A stretch of 64,000 nucleotides of DNA, taken from contig NZ_JAGDYT010000006.1 in NCBI RefSeq assembly GCF_049116555.1, forward strand, positions 546,693 to 610,692, in the 5' to 3' direction. Positions 51,210 to 59,461 of this stretch are shown in pieces. A model generated the notes under the pieces. The model was given only the letters and a program-made list of their open reading frames with translations, did no database searches and was not told where the DNA came from. Numbering within the stretch: the stretch's first letter is position 1; the number at the start of each line of letters is the position of its first letter. A program made the position numbers and the translations under genes. This stretch comes from Maricaulis maris_C. Lineage in GTDB: Bacteria > Pseudomonadota > Alphaproteobacteria > Caulobacterales > Maricaulaceae.

Positions 51210-53243
51210 ATGAAATCCATCTTGCGCGCCGGCGTCGCTGGCCTCGCCTTGTCCATCGCCACCGTCTCACCCGCCCTGGCCCAGGATGCCCTCCTGGGTG
51301 ACTGGGGCGTCGAGACCCAGCATGTCAGCGAAACGCTGGCGCCGGGCGACGACTTCTTCCGCTACGTCAATGAGGGGTGGCTCGACACGACCGAGATCCC
51401 GGCCGGATTCTCGTCCTACACCGCTTTTCACGAGCTCTACCTTCAGTCGGAAGAACGTATTGAGGGCATTATCCGCGACAGCGCCGCCGCCAATGCACCG
51501 GCCGGCACACTGGCGCAACAGGTTGGCGATCTCTACGCGTCCTACATGAATGTCGATGCCATCAATGCCGCCGGAATTGACCCGGTGCGTCCGGGTCTGG
51601 CGCCTATCGTCGATGCCAATACGCATGCCGACATCGCCTCGGTAATGGGCATGATGGGCTATGCCTCCATCTTCGGCACCTCCATCCAGCGCGATGAAGG
51701 CGATCCCAGCCATTACATCGTCTATCTCAACCAGGGTGGCCTGCATCTGCCGACGCGCGATTACTACCTGCTCGAGGATGAGCGCTTCGTGGAATATCGC
51801 GAGGCTTACCGCGCCTATATCGCCGACGTGTTCGGCTTTCTCGGCCTCGAGGATGGCGAGGCCCGCGCCGACCGCATCATCGCGCTCGAGACGGCCATGG
51901 CCGATGTCCACTGGACCCCGGCCGAGAGCCGCGACCGCGTTGCCACCTATAATCCGGCAACGCTGGAAGCGGTCCGCACACTGGGCGCCGGCTTTGACTG
52001 GGACGCCTTCTTCGAGACCGCTGACTATGCCGACCAGGAGAATTTCATCGTCTCCCAAACCTCGGCCATCGAAGGCCTCGCGGCCGTCTTTGCCGACACA
52101 CCGGTCGAGACCTGGCGCGATTACCTGACTTTCAGCTACGTCAATTCGAATGCCAATCTCCTCTCCGAGGACGTCTATAACCGCTCCTTCGACTTCTGGG
52201 GCCGGACGCTGGGCGGGGCCCAGGAGCCGCGGCCGCGCGATCGCCGCGCCATCCAGTTCGTCAATGGCAATCTGGGCCAGGCCATCGGCCAGATCTATGT
52301 CGATCAATACTTCCCGGCGGACCACAAGGCCCAGATGGAAGAACTCGTCGATTATCTGCGCCGCGCCCTCGCCGAGCGGATCGAGACGCTGGAATGGATG
52401 GATGACGAGACCCGGGCTGAAGCCCTCGACAAGCTCGACAAATTCCTGCCGAAGATCGGCTATCCGGACGTCTGGCCGGACTATTCCGACATCGAGGTCC
52501 GGGCTGATGACCTGTTCGGCAATGCCGGGCGCATCAATGCCTGGTTCCGCGCCGACAGCCGGGCCCGCCTGCGCGGACCGATCCGCGACTGGGAATGGGG
52601 CATGTCACCGCAGACGGTGAACGCCTATTACAACTCCACCGGCAATCAGATCGTCTTCCCGGCGGCAATCCTGCAGCCGCCCTTCTTCGACCCGAATGCC
52701 GACCCGGCCGTCAATTTCGGCGGCATCGGTGCCGTGATCGGTCACGAGATCGGCCATGGTTTCGACGACCAGGGCAGCCAGTCCGACGGTGACGGCGTGC
52801 TGCGCAATTGGTGGACCGAGGCCAGCCGCGAGCAGTTCGATGCCCGCACCGACCAGATTGTCGCCCAGTATGAGCAATTCTCCCCGATCGAGGGCATGAA
52901 TGTGAATGGCCAGCTGACCCTGGGCGAGAATATCGGCGATATCGGCGGGCTCTCGATGGCCTATCGAGCCTATCAGATGTATCTCGCCGACCATGGTGAA
53001 GCGGCGGCCGATGCGAGCGACTTTACCGGTGACCAGCGCTTCTTCATGTCCTGGGCCCAGGTCTGGCGCGTGATCCAGCTGGACGATGCCGCGCGCAGCC
53101 AGCTCCTTTCCGACCCACACAGTCCCGGCCAGTATCGCGCCAATGGCGTCGTGCGGAATATGGACGCCTGGTATGAGGCCTTCGGTGTCACCGAGGACCA
53201 CGACCTCTACCTGCCGCCGGAGGACCGCGTCTCCATCTGGTAG
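51210..53243 (+). CDS. M13 family metallopeptidase 3, secreted
   Basis: A 677-residue paralogue. Unlike the other two it has a normal signal peptidase I signal (VSPALAQDA) without a lipobox cysteine, so it should be soluble in the periplasm or exported. Zinc site HEIGH (H512-H516), third-ligand motif LGENIGDIGGLS, NAYYN substrate motif and C-terminal RVSIW are all present. Start at MKSILRAG after a G-rich ribosome binding site; an upstream in-frame ATG would disrupt the signal peptide. Own terminator follows. Confidence 0.95.
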   Translation: MKSILRAGVAGLALSIATVSPALAQDALLGDWGVETQHVSETLAPGDDFFRYVNEGWLDTTEIPAGFSSYTAFHELYLQSEERIEGIIRDSAAANAPAGTLAQQVGDLYASYMNVDAINAAGIDPVRPGLAPIVDANTHADIASVMGMMGYASIFGTSIQRDEGDPSHYIVYLNQGGLHLPTRDYYLLEDERFVEYREAYRAYIADVFGFLGLEDGEARADRIIALETAMADVHWTPAESRDRVATYNPATLEAVRTLGAGFDWDAFFETADYADQENFIVSQTSAIEGLAAVFADTPVETWRDYLTFSYVNSNANLLSEDVYNRSFDFWGRTLGGAQEPRPRDRRAIQFVNGNLGQAIGQIYVDQYFPADHKAQMEELVDYLRRALAERIETLEWMDDETRAEALDKLDKFLPKIGYPDVWPDYSDIEVRADDLFGNAGRINAWFRADSRARLRGPIRDWEWGMSPQTVNAYYNSTGNQIVFPAAILQPPFFDPNADPAVNFGGIGAVIGHEIGHGFDDQGSQSDGDGVLRNWWTEASREQFDARTDQIVAQYEQFSPIEGMNVNGQLTLGENIGDIGGLSMAYRAYQMYLADHGEAAADASDFTGDQRFFMSWAQVWRVIQLDDAARSQLLSDPHSPGQYRANGVVRNMDAWYEAFGVTEDHDLYLPPEDRVSIW

Positions 53244-53268
53244 GCAACAGCCTGATCCCATGATGAAA

Positions 53269-53297
53269 CGGCCCGGCGGAGACGTCGGGCCGTTTTG
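53269..53297 (+). terminator. Terminator after M13 peptidase 3
   Basis: CGGCCCGGC and GTCGGGCCG around GGAGAC, followed by TTTT. Same stem arms as the two preceding copies. Confidence 0.75.
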
Positions 53298-53367
53298 CAT
53301 GGCGCGTCTTGCATTGTGCGGCCCGACCCCGTCCGATCCGGTCGGGACACTCATCGAGGGGACAGAC

Positions 53368-53517
53368 ATGGACGCCGAAATCGCACCGCTTTTCAGCAAT
53401 GACGCCACCGTCATGGGCCTTCAACAAAAATGGTGGCAGGCACCTATTAATCCGGCCACAGGGTCAGTTCACTGCCACCAACGCAGGACACCAAACAGGG
53501 ACACCTACCGTTTGTAA
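53368..53517 (+). pseudogene. Truncated DUF819-like permease start
   Basis: A short frame with GAGGGGAC before its ATG reads MDAEIAPLFSNDATVMGL and then leaves recognisable sequence (QQKWWQAPINPATG). The first 18 residues resemble the N-terminus of DUF819/YjcL-family membrane proteins (..PL..NDA.V.GL). Divergence starts exactly where a repeat-like element with inverted TGGTGGCAG/CTGCCACCA begins, which suggests truncation by insertion or deletion. With so few residues the family call is tentative. It could also be a 49-residue unrelated peptide. Confidence 0.35.
53426..53513. repeat. REP-like short repeat element
   Basis: The perfect inverted repeat TGGTGGCAG (53431-53439) and CTGCCACCA (53472-53480) is embedded in motifs AATGGTGGCAGGCACCTATT and AAACAGGGACACCTACCG (53493-53510). 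Both resemble the GGTGCCTGTCACC and GGTGTCCCTGTTT sequences that I recall around REP-associated transposase elements. No transposase gene is nearby. Classification rests on recall and dyad structure. Confidence 0.4.
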
Positions 53518-53815
53518 CGAGCGCCCCTCCACCCCGCGCCCAGGCGCAAACCCATCCATAAACCGATTGCCGAGAGATCGCCCATTTCCTGGCCGATCAA
53601 GCAGCGGCCTGAGACCGTGCAGTGAACGCGCCGGTCGCCGACAGCCGCGGCGACCCAGCCTGAAAAGCGAAGCCGAATGAAGCATTTCCCCCATGGGTTG
53701 AAAGCGACTTCACGGGCCGATTATTCCTTAACGACACCCTCTGCTTACGTTAACCTTAATTAATCCGGGTGCGTCGCGACGCGTGCCCACAGACGTTTCC
53801 AAGGGGGGATCCGAG
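53518..53815. other. Non-coding region before the secreted repeat protein
   Basis: No coding frame is convincing on either strand. The last part (about 53725-53765) is AT-rich with TTAACGACACC, ACGTTAACCTTAATTAA and may contain the promoter of the next gene; TTAACCTTAATTAA has CtrA-like TTAA elements but not a full TTAA-N7-TTAA box. Confidence 0.4.
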
Positions 53816-54814
53816 ATGAAACATCAACTCCTGTGCGCCAGTGCCGTCGCACTGCTCACGGCCGCCACCGCTTATGCGGGCGATCAGGAATGGTATCCGC
53901 CGGATCCGCCTGCGACCGCGGCGACCGGCGAGTGTTATGCCCGCGTCCGCATCGCGCCGGAATACGACATCTATTCCGAGCAGGTCACGACCCAGGACTC
54001 CTATGAGCGCTACGATGTCGCGCCGCCGCGCCTGCGCGAGGAGTATCGCGAATACATCTCCCGTGAAGCCGGCATGCGCTACATCGTGCACGAGCCGGTC
54101 TATGAGAGCGTGACCGAGACGGTTCAGATCCGCCCGGCCTATGTTGAGTATGAAGTCGTGCCGGCCGTGCATGACTCGGTGACCGAGACCATCCTCGTGC
54201 GCGAGCCGCGCATGGTGTGGCGTCGCGGCTATGTTCCCGGCGCGTCGATGACACGGTTCGACAGCGAGACCGGTGAAGTCTGGTGCCTGGTGGAAGAAGC
54301 CGGCGAATATCAGACCGTGACCCGCAACATCGTGGTCCAGCCGGCCAATATCCGCGAGGTCAGCCATCCGGCGGAATACGCCCAGATCACGCGCGATGTT
54401 TTGGTCCAGGAAGCGCGCATCGAGGAAATCCCGATCGCCGAGGAACGCGACAGCTATCGCATCCAGGTCGTCGATCAGCATGCCACGGTCGACAGCCACG
54501 TCATCCCGGTCGAGACCCAGACCGTGACCCGCTACTCGCTGCGCTCGGAAGAGCGTTGGGAATGGCGCCTCGTGGATTGTGAAGAGATCAATCTGCCGGG
54601 CTACAACCCGCCGACCAGCACGGAAATCCCGCCGGTCGCCTCGCGCCAGACGGCCCCTTCGAGCCAGGGTAATACCTATCTCTACGGGACCGACATGCCG
54701 GCCGACAACAATGCCTATTCCGAGGAAGTGCCGGTCGCCCAGGCGTCCTACAGCCACTCATCCTCGAGCAGCTCGCGTCAAAGCTCGCGTCACAGCGCGC
54801 GCCGCAATCGCTAA
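53816..54814 (+). CDS. Secreted Val/Thr/Glu-rich repeat protein of unknown function
   Basis: A 332-residue protein with a signal peptide (to TAYAGD) and a single early cysteine region (TGECYARV). The body is made of imperfect repeats of about 25-40 residues with the pattern (Y)ESVTETV.I.PAY.EYEVVPAVHDSV-type, for example VYESVTETVQIRPAYVEYEV, VHDSVTETILVREPRMVW and EYQTVTRNIVVQPANIREV. The tail is Ser-rich then basic (SSSSSSRQSSRHSARRNR). Similar repeats occur N-terminal to OmpA or peptidoglycan-binding domains in alphaproteobacteria, but no such domain is present. Probably an envelope structural protein. A terminator follows. Confidence 0.7.
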   Translation: MKHQLLCASAVALLTAATAYAGDQEWYPPDPPATAATGECYARVRIAPEYDIYSEQVTTQDSYERYDVAPPRLREEYREYISREAGMRYIVHEPVYESVTETVQIRPAYVEYEVVPAVHDSVTETILVREPRMVWRRGYVPGASMTRFDSETGEVWCLVEEAGEYQTVTRNIVVQPANIREVSHPAEYAQITRDVLVQEARIEEIPIAEERDSYRIQVVDQHATVDSHVIPVETQTVTRYSLRSEERWEWRLVDCEEINLPGYNPPTSTEIPPVASRQTAPSSQGNTYLYGTDMPADNNAYSEEVPVAQASYSHSSSSSSRQSSRHSARRNR

Positions 54815-54852
54815 CAGGCTGACTGGACAGCGGGCCCAGCCCCGCCACAATG

Positions 54853-54882
54853 AAACGGCGCGGAGCAATCCGCGCCGTTTTT
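54853..54882 (+). terminator. Terminator of the secreted repeat protein gene
   Basis: AAACGGCGCGGA and TCCGCGCCGTTT form a perfect twelve-base stem around GCAA, running into TTTTT. An apparent ATG at 54850 lies at its edge, which is why the next gene's start is placed further downstream. Confidence 0.9.
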
Positions 54883-54906
54883 GTATGCACCGCGCAGGGA
54901 GAGATC

Positions 54907-55506
54907 GTGCCGGATTTCATGATTGGCTATGGCAGTCTCCTCAGCAGCTATAGTCGCCGCACCTATTCCGGGATCGACGCCGACGTTCGTCCGGTAGTCG
55001 CCACGGGCTGGCGCCGCGGCTGGACGGTTCGTTATGGCGACGAAGCGGCGACCTATGCCGGTGTGCGCCATGCGCCCGGCCACCATCTCCACGCCGCCCT
55101 CGTTCCGACCGAGATCACGCCGGAGCTGCGCCACCGCGAACGCGGCTATGTCTTCACGCAGGTAGACCCGGGCAGTGTCCATCCCGATGATGGGAGCCGG
55201 GCAGCGCTGCCTGCGGGGCGCTACTGGATTGTCGTCAATCGCGAACAGGTCCGCGCCGATCGCGATCACCCGATTCCGCAAACCTATGTCGATACCTGTC
55301 TGTCCGGCTGCCTCGAGACCGGCGGCGAGGCGCGCGCCAGGGCGTTTATCCAGGCAACGGAATTATGGGATGCCCCGTGGATCAATGATCGCGACAGCCA
55401 CGCGCCGCTCTATCCACGCCGTACACCGCTTTCGACCGAGGACCGGACCCGTGTGGACACCCTGCTCGAGACGTGCGGCGTGCTGAAATTCCGTCAACCG
55501 GCCTGA
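54907..55506 (+). CDS. Gamma-glutamylcyclotransferase-like protein
   Basis: A 199-residue protein starting at GTG (VPDFMIGYGSLLS) after GGGAGAG. The FMIGYGSLLSSYSR signature is the GGCT-like (AIG2-like) substrate-binding Y-G-S loop; later segments include RGWTVRYGDEAATYAGVRHAPG and a HRERGYVFTQVDPGSV stretch with a Glu in the position of the usual catalytic acid (..L...E..Y). Family enzymes release 5-oxoproline from gamma-glutamyl compounds. Activity here is uncertain because some residues differ. Convergent with the class V aminotransferase, stops six bases apart. Confidence 0.7.
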   Translation: MPDFMIGYGSLLSSYSRRTYSGIDADVRPVVATGWRRGWTVRYGDEAATYAGVRHAPGHHLHAALVPTEITPELRHRERGYVFTQVDPGSVHPDDGSRAALPAGRYWIVVNREQVRADRDHPIPQTYVDTCLSGCLETGGEARARAFIQATELWDAPWINDRDSHAPLYPRRTPLSTEDRTRVDTLLETCGVLKFRQPA

Positions 55507-55512
55507 CCGTGC

Positions 55513-57168
55513 TCAAGCGTCCAGGAGCTGAACGTCCCAGGGGTCGGACTGCGCGCCGCGAAACACCCGCACCATCTCGCGCGCCGTCCGGAAGGGCGCG
55601 TCGAACCGATCTTCCGGATCGATCTCCGCCGCGTCGTCCCGCACCGGCATGGCGCCCCCCGGCGCCTCAAGCAGACTGCCCGGCCAGACCGGATCCGCAT
55701 CGACCGGGTCACCAGCCCATTGCCACGCGCCCGTGCCCGCATCGCGATCATAGAATCCCGCAAAAAACTCGGCATTCTCCGCGAGGAAGCAAACGGCATC
55801 GATCAGATAGCTGATCTCGGCCTCCGACATCACCCAGTGGAGACTGACCCGGCACCACCCCGGGCGGGCGCCGACATCGCCGGCCAGCACGCGTGAGCGG
55901 ATGTCCCGGGTCGTACCGTCATCAATTCCCAGCAAATGGTGCCCATAGGGCCCTGCGCAGGAACAGCCTGCCCGCGACTGGATGCCGAAAAGGTCGTTGA
56001 GCAGCATCGTCACCAGGCGCGGCTCGATGATGTCACCTGCCTCATTCCGAAGATTGAAGGCAACAATGCCGAGCCGGTCAGCCGGACCTTGCGGGCCAAG
56101 CACGTCAATACGCGGGTGGTGACACCAACGCGCGAAAGCCTTTTCGAGAGCGACATGCTCGCGTTCGGAAATCACCTCGCTACCCATCTCGGCCTGGATC
56201 TGCAGCGCCAGGGCGGCGCGCACCAATTGCGGCAGACCCGGCGTACCGGCCCGCTCGCGCGCTTCGATGCCCTCGAGAAAATCATGGCCGTCCTGCCAGA
56301 CATAGCGCACCGTCCCGCCGGCACTCTGGGTCGGCGCGAGATCGCGGCGATAAAGGCGTTCATTGAAAACCAGAACACCACACGCGCCCGGTCCGCCGAG
56401 AAATTTGTGCGGTGAGAAATAGACCGCATCAATCGATGCATCCGGATCCAGCTCGGGATGCATGTCGATACGCTGATAGGGCGCGCTGGCGGCGCAGTCG
56501 AGGCAAAGGATGGCGTCATGGGCGTGCAGACAATGCGCCAGGCCGGCGATATCCGTGCGCACGCCGGTAACGTTCGACGCAGCGGAGAAGGCCCCGATCT
56601 TGCGCCAGCCATTGAAACGCGGGTCCGTCAACGCCGCTTCAAGCGCCGCCATGTCGATCCCGCCGGCCGGGTTGAGCCCGATGGACACCACCTCGGCCAG
56701 GCTGTCGCGCCAGCTCAGCTCATTGGAGTGGTGTTCATAAGGGCCCACAAACACGACGGTCTTCACGGCCGGTCCTGCGTCGACGCCAAGGGCGTCGCGA
56801 CTGGCCGGCGCCACAGCCAGGCCAAGGATTTCCTGCAATTTGTGGATGGCACCGGTCGCACCGGCGGCGCAGGGCAAAAGGCAATCATCAGGCGCGGCAT
56901 TGACCGCCTTGCGGATCATCGCTTCGGCTTCGCGCATCCAGCGATTGCTGGCTCGCCCGGTGGCGCTGTCCTCGCTGTGCGGATTGGCATAGTCGGACAT
57001 CAGGCGATCGATCTGGCGCTCGACCTGGCTGAGCGCGCGCCCAGACGCGGTGTAATCGGCATAGAGAAAGGGTTTGCGGCCAAACGGCGTCGTCAACATC
57101 CGGTCAGCCCCGACCAGCCCGTCACGGATGGCGGCAAGACGAGCGGACGGGTTGGACGATTTGGGCAT
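55513..57168 (-). CDS. Class V aminotransferase (cysteine desulfurase-like)
   Basis: A 551-residue PLP enzyme. The fold-type I class V elements are clear: FLYADYTASGRALSQVERQI, PHSEDSATGRASNRWMREA, ATGAIHKLQEIL, the Asp in ILCLDCAASAPYQRID, and the Schiff-base lysine in VYFSPHKFLGGPGACG. A cysteine-containing loop (IQSRAGCSCAGPYGHHLLG) sits where cysteine desulfurases carry the catalytic Cys. The substrate is undetermined; cysteine or a cysteine-like thiol is plausible. Start at MPKSSNPS follows GGAGG. Divergent from an Lrp-type gene that probably regulates it. Confidence 0.85.
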   Translation of the reverse strand: MPKSSNPSARLAAIRDGLVGADRMLTTPFGRKPFLYADYTASGRALSQVERQIDRLMSDYANPHSEDSATGRASNRWMREAEAMIRKAVNAAPDDCLLPCAAGATGAIHKLQEILGLAVAPASRDALGVDAGPAVKTVVFVGPYEHHSNELSWRDSLAEVVSIGLNPAGGIDMAALEAALTDPRFNGWRKIGAFSAASNVTGVRTDIAGLAHCLHAHDAILCLDCAASAPYQRIDMHPELDPDASIDAVYFSPHKFLGGPGACGVLVFNERLYRRDLAPTQSAGGTVRYVWQDGHDFLEGIEARERAGTPGLPQLVRAALALQIQAEMGSEVISEREHVALEKAFARWCHHPRIDVLGPQGPADRLGIVAFNLRNEAGDIIEPRLVTMLLNDLFGIQSRAGCSCAGPYGHHLLGIDDGTTRDIRSRVLAGDVGARPGWCRVSLHWVMSEAEISYLIDAVCFLAENAEFFAGFYDRDAGTGAWQWAGDPVDADPVWPGSLLEAPGGAMPVRDDAAEIDPEDRFDAPFRTAREMVRVFRGAQSDPWDVQLLDA

Positions 57169-57283
57169 GCAGGCCTCCGGAAACGAATGCGCCATAAAAA
57201 CATCGCTCAAGGAGGTATTTTCACCAATCTTAGACCGTGATACAGCTGTTTGGTAGCGATTTTCGCCAACAAGGGTCACAAAT

Positions 57284-57739
57284 ATGGTGTTTGACGATCA
57301 TGATCGCCGCCTCCTGCGCGCCGTACAGAAGGATTCCGATCGAACGGTGCAGGAATTGGCCGACCTGATCGGTCTCAGCCCGACCCCGACAGCGCGGCGC
57401 CTGAAACGCCTCGCGGAAGCCGGGGTGATCCGCAAACATGTTGCCCTGCTGGACCCGGAAGCCCTGGACTTGCAGGCGACCCTCTTCGTCACAGTCCGCA
57501 CCAGCCATCATGACGCAGCCTGGCTGAAACGTTTCGCCGAAGGCGTGGCGCGGATGCCCGAAGTGGTCGAATTCTACCGGCTGAGCGGTGATATCGACTA
57601 CCTGATCAAGCTCTGCCTGCCTGATGTGCGCGCCTATGACGAGGCCTACAAGAAGCTGATCGCGATTGCCCCCCTGTCCGATGTCAGTGCCAGCTTCGCC
57701 ATGGAAGCGATCAAGAACACCACCGAATTGCCGGTTTGA
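57284..57739 (+). CDS. Lrp/AsnC family transcriptional regulator
   Basis: A 151-residue feast/famine regulator. The N-terminal HTH reads DRRLLRAVQKDSDRTVQELA and DLIGLSPTPTARRLKRLAEAG; the C-terminal RAM ligand-binding domain starts at LQATLFVTVRTSHHD and includes PEVVEFYRLSGDIDYLIKLCLPD, the pattern that binds amino acids at dimer interfaces. It is divergent from the class V aminotransferase, an arrangement in which Lrp proteins commonly control the neighbour in response to an amino acid. The ligand is not evident. Confidence 0.92.
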   Translation: MVFDDHDRRLLRAVQKDSDRTVQELADLIGLSPTPTARRLKRLAEAGVIRKHVALLDPEALDLQATLFVTVRTSHHDAAWLKRFAEGVARMPEVVEFYRLSGDIDYLIKLCLPDVRAYDEAYKKLIAIAPLSDVSASFAMEAIKNTTELPV

Positions 57740-57833
57740 GGCGAATTGCACCGCTTCGCCCTTGCATCCTGGGGCCTGCGCCGCATAGCTGGGACGCGCG
57801 CACCGACCGACACCGCCGAGCAGACGAGCCATC

Positions 57834-59153
57834 ATGTCCATGCAAACACCCACCCCGTCCGGTACCGACAGCTACCGCAATGTCGCGGCGATCGTCATCG
57901 CGCTCGCGATCCTGCAAACCGCCACCGGAGCGCTTTCGGTTGTCGGTCCGCTGACCCTGGTTTCCCAGGGTGCCGGGCCGCTCAAGATCGGCGCGATTGT
58001 ATCCTCCTATGCGCTGGGCTTCCTGCTCGGAGCGCGACTGGCGCCCCGCGAGATCATGCAGGTCGGGCATATCCGCTCGATCGCCGGCTTTGCCGCCGCA
58101 GCCTCACTCGGAGCCGCGGCGCTCTATGTCAGCGGCGCCATGGCGTGGTGGATGCTTATCCAGTTCATCATCGGGGTTTCGGTCGCCGGCTTTCTGGCCT
58201 CGGGCGAGAGCTGGATTGCCGATGCCGCACCCAGTCAGCACCGCGGCGCCATTTTGGGTTTCTACCTGGTCACGTCGAAACTCGGCTTCATGGTGGGCCC
58301 CTTCCTGGTCGCTGGCGCGCCATCGGGCACAGCGACCGGCTTCCTCATTATTGCCGCCCTGCTGACGGCGAGCTTGATCCCGGTTTGCGCCACACGGCGC
58401 GCTGAGCCGGCCGCGCCGACCACCACGCCTTTCAGCCCGCTGCGAATCTGGCATTTCGCGCCTTCCGCGATTATCGCGGCTGCCATTTCCGGCATGGTGT
58501 CGGGCGCGGTGCTTCAGCTCTATGCCGTTTATGTGCAGGGTTTTGCCGCCGAGAGCGTTCCGCGGACCGCCGCCCTCTTCAACGCTGCGATGATCGGCGG
58601 ATCGGTGATCGCCACCTGGCCCGCCGGCATCCTGTCCGACCGGATTGATCGCCGCCTGGTAATCGCAGGCCTTGCCCTCGCAGCGGGCGCGGCTGCATTG
58701 GTGCTCGCGCTCTTCGGCGGCCTCATGCCGCGCCTGGGCATATTTGTCACCGCCACGCTCTGGGGAGCCGGCGCGCTCTCCTATTATGGTGTGGCCGTCG
58801 CCCATGCGGCGGACCGTGCACCGGAAGGCCAGGCGACCGGCACAATGTCGGGGATACTCATGGTGTGGGCGCTCGGCTCCATGATCGGCCCGCTGATTGC
58901 GTCGACCGTGATGAGTGTGGCGGGCCCATCCGGCCTCTTCTACTTCGCGGCCATCACCCTCTTCGCCCTGACCGGGTCGATGCTTATCCGCCGGACCGGG
59001 ACGGCCCCGGTCCGCGAGGAAGACAAGAGCGATTTCGAGCCAACGGCCACAACTTCGGTCTCGGTGATCGAACTCACCGATCATGCCGAAGAGGATGCGG
59101 GCTGGTCAGACAGCCAGGACGCTGAGTTTGAGGACCTGGACTGGCGAGATTGA
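57834..59153 (+). CDS. MFS transporter (YcaD-like)
   Basis: A 439-residue inner-membrane transporter with twelve helices and a central charged loop. MFS cues: YALGFLLGARLAPREIMQVGHIR after TM2-like segment, the ASGESWIADAAPSQHRGAILGFY stretch between TM4 and TM5, and the second-half WPAGILSDRIDRRLVI (an A-motif copy). Its closest flavour is the YcaD/YfkF group, which has no firm substrate. The C-terminus adds a ~45-residue acidic hydrophilic tail (EDKSDFEPTATTSVS...DAEFEDLDW), unusual for this group. Preceded by Lrp regulator, 95 bp apart, same strand. Confidence 0.88.
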   Translation: MSMQTPTPSGTDSYRNVAAIVIALAILQTATGALSVVGPLTLVSQGAGPLKIGAIVSSYALGFLLGARLAPREIMQVGHIRSIAGFAAAASLGAAALYVSGAMAWWMLIQFIIGVSVAGFLASGESWIADAAPSQHRGAILGFYLVTSKLGFMVGPFLVAGAPSGTATGFLIIAALLTASLIPVCATRRAEPAAPTTTPFSPLRIWHFAPSAIIAAAISGMVSGAVLQLYAVYVQGFAAESVPRTAALFNAAMIGGSVIATWPAGILSDRIDRRLVIAGLALAAGAAALVLALFGGLMPRLGIFVTATLWGAGALSYYGVAVAHAADRAPEGQATGTMSGILMVWALGSMIGPLIASTVMSVAGPSGLFYFAAITLFALTGSMLIRRTGTAPVREEDKSDFEPTATTSVSVIELTDHAEEDAGWSDSQDAEFEDLDWRD

Positions 59154-59461
59154 GGGGTCCCCAACCTGCGCCTCGCCAAGCACACATCTCACATCGAGCC
59201 GCGATAACGGCAGTATTGGAACTTTTATTGAATCTGCACTTTGAGTAATTGAAACTGAGCCGGTTTGATGATTGGAAAAAACCAGCAAATAAAATTGCTT
59301 TGCTACTAAATATTTTTTGAACTTCGGGCTGGTTTATACAGACGATATATTTTTATGACAGCGTCGGCACTTGATTCCGGGGCTGCGATCACTATTCCTC
59401 TACCACCCAATTTTTTGGCGCCGGATGAACTGCGCCCGCAACAATGGAGAAATTCCGCTTG
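59154..59461. other. AT-rich intergenic region before the PfpI-like gene
   Basis: This stretch is much richer in A and T than its surroundings (about 59215-59360, with runs such as AAATATTTTTT and GATATATTTTTAT). No coding frame is convincing. It should hold the promoter of the next gene; TTGAAC and TATATT-like hexamers occur but with poor spacing. Confidence 0.4.

Noticed and set aside
54850..54906. ATG start for the gamma-glutamylcyclotransferase-like gene at 54850
   Set aside because: The ATG sits at the edge of the previous gene's terminator and the added residues come from the hairpin. The GTG at 54907 has a ribosome binding site.
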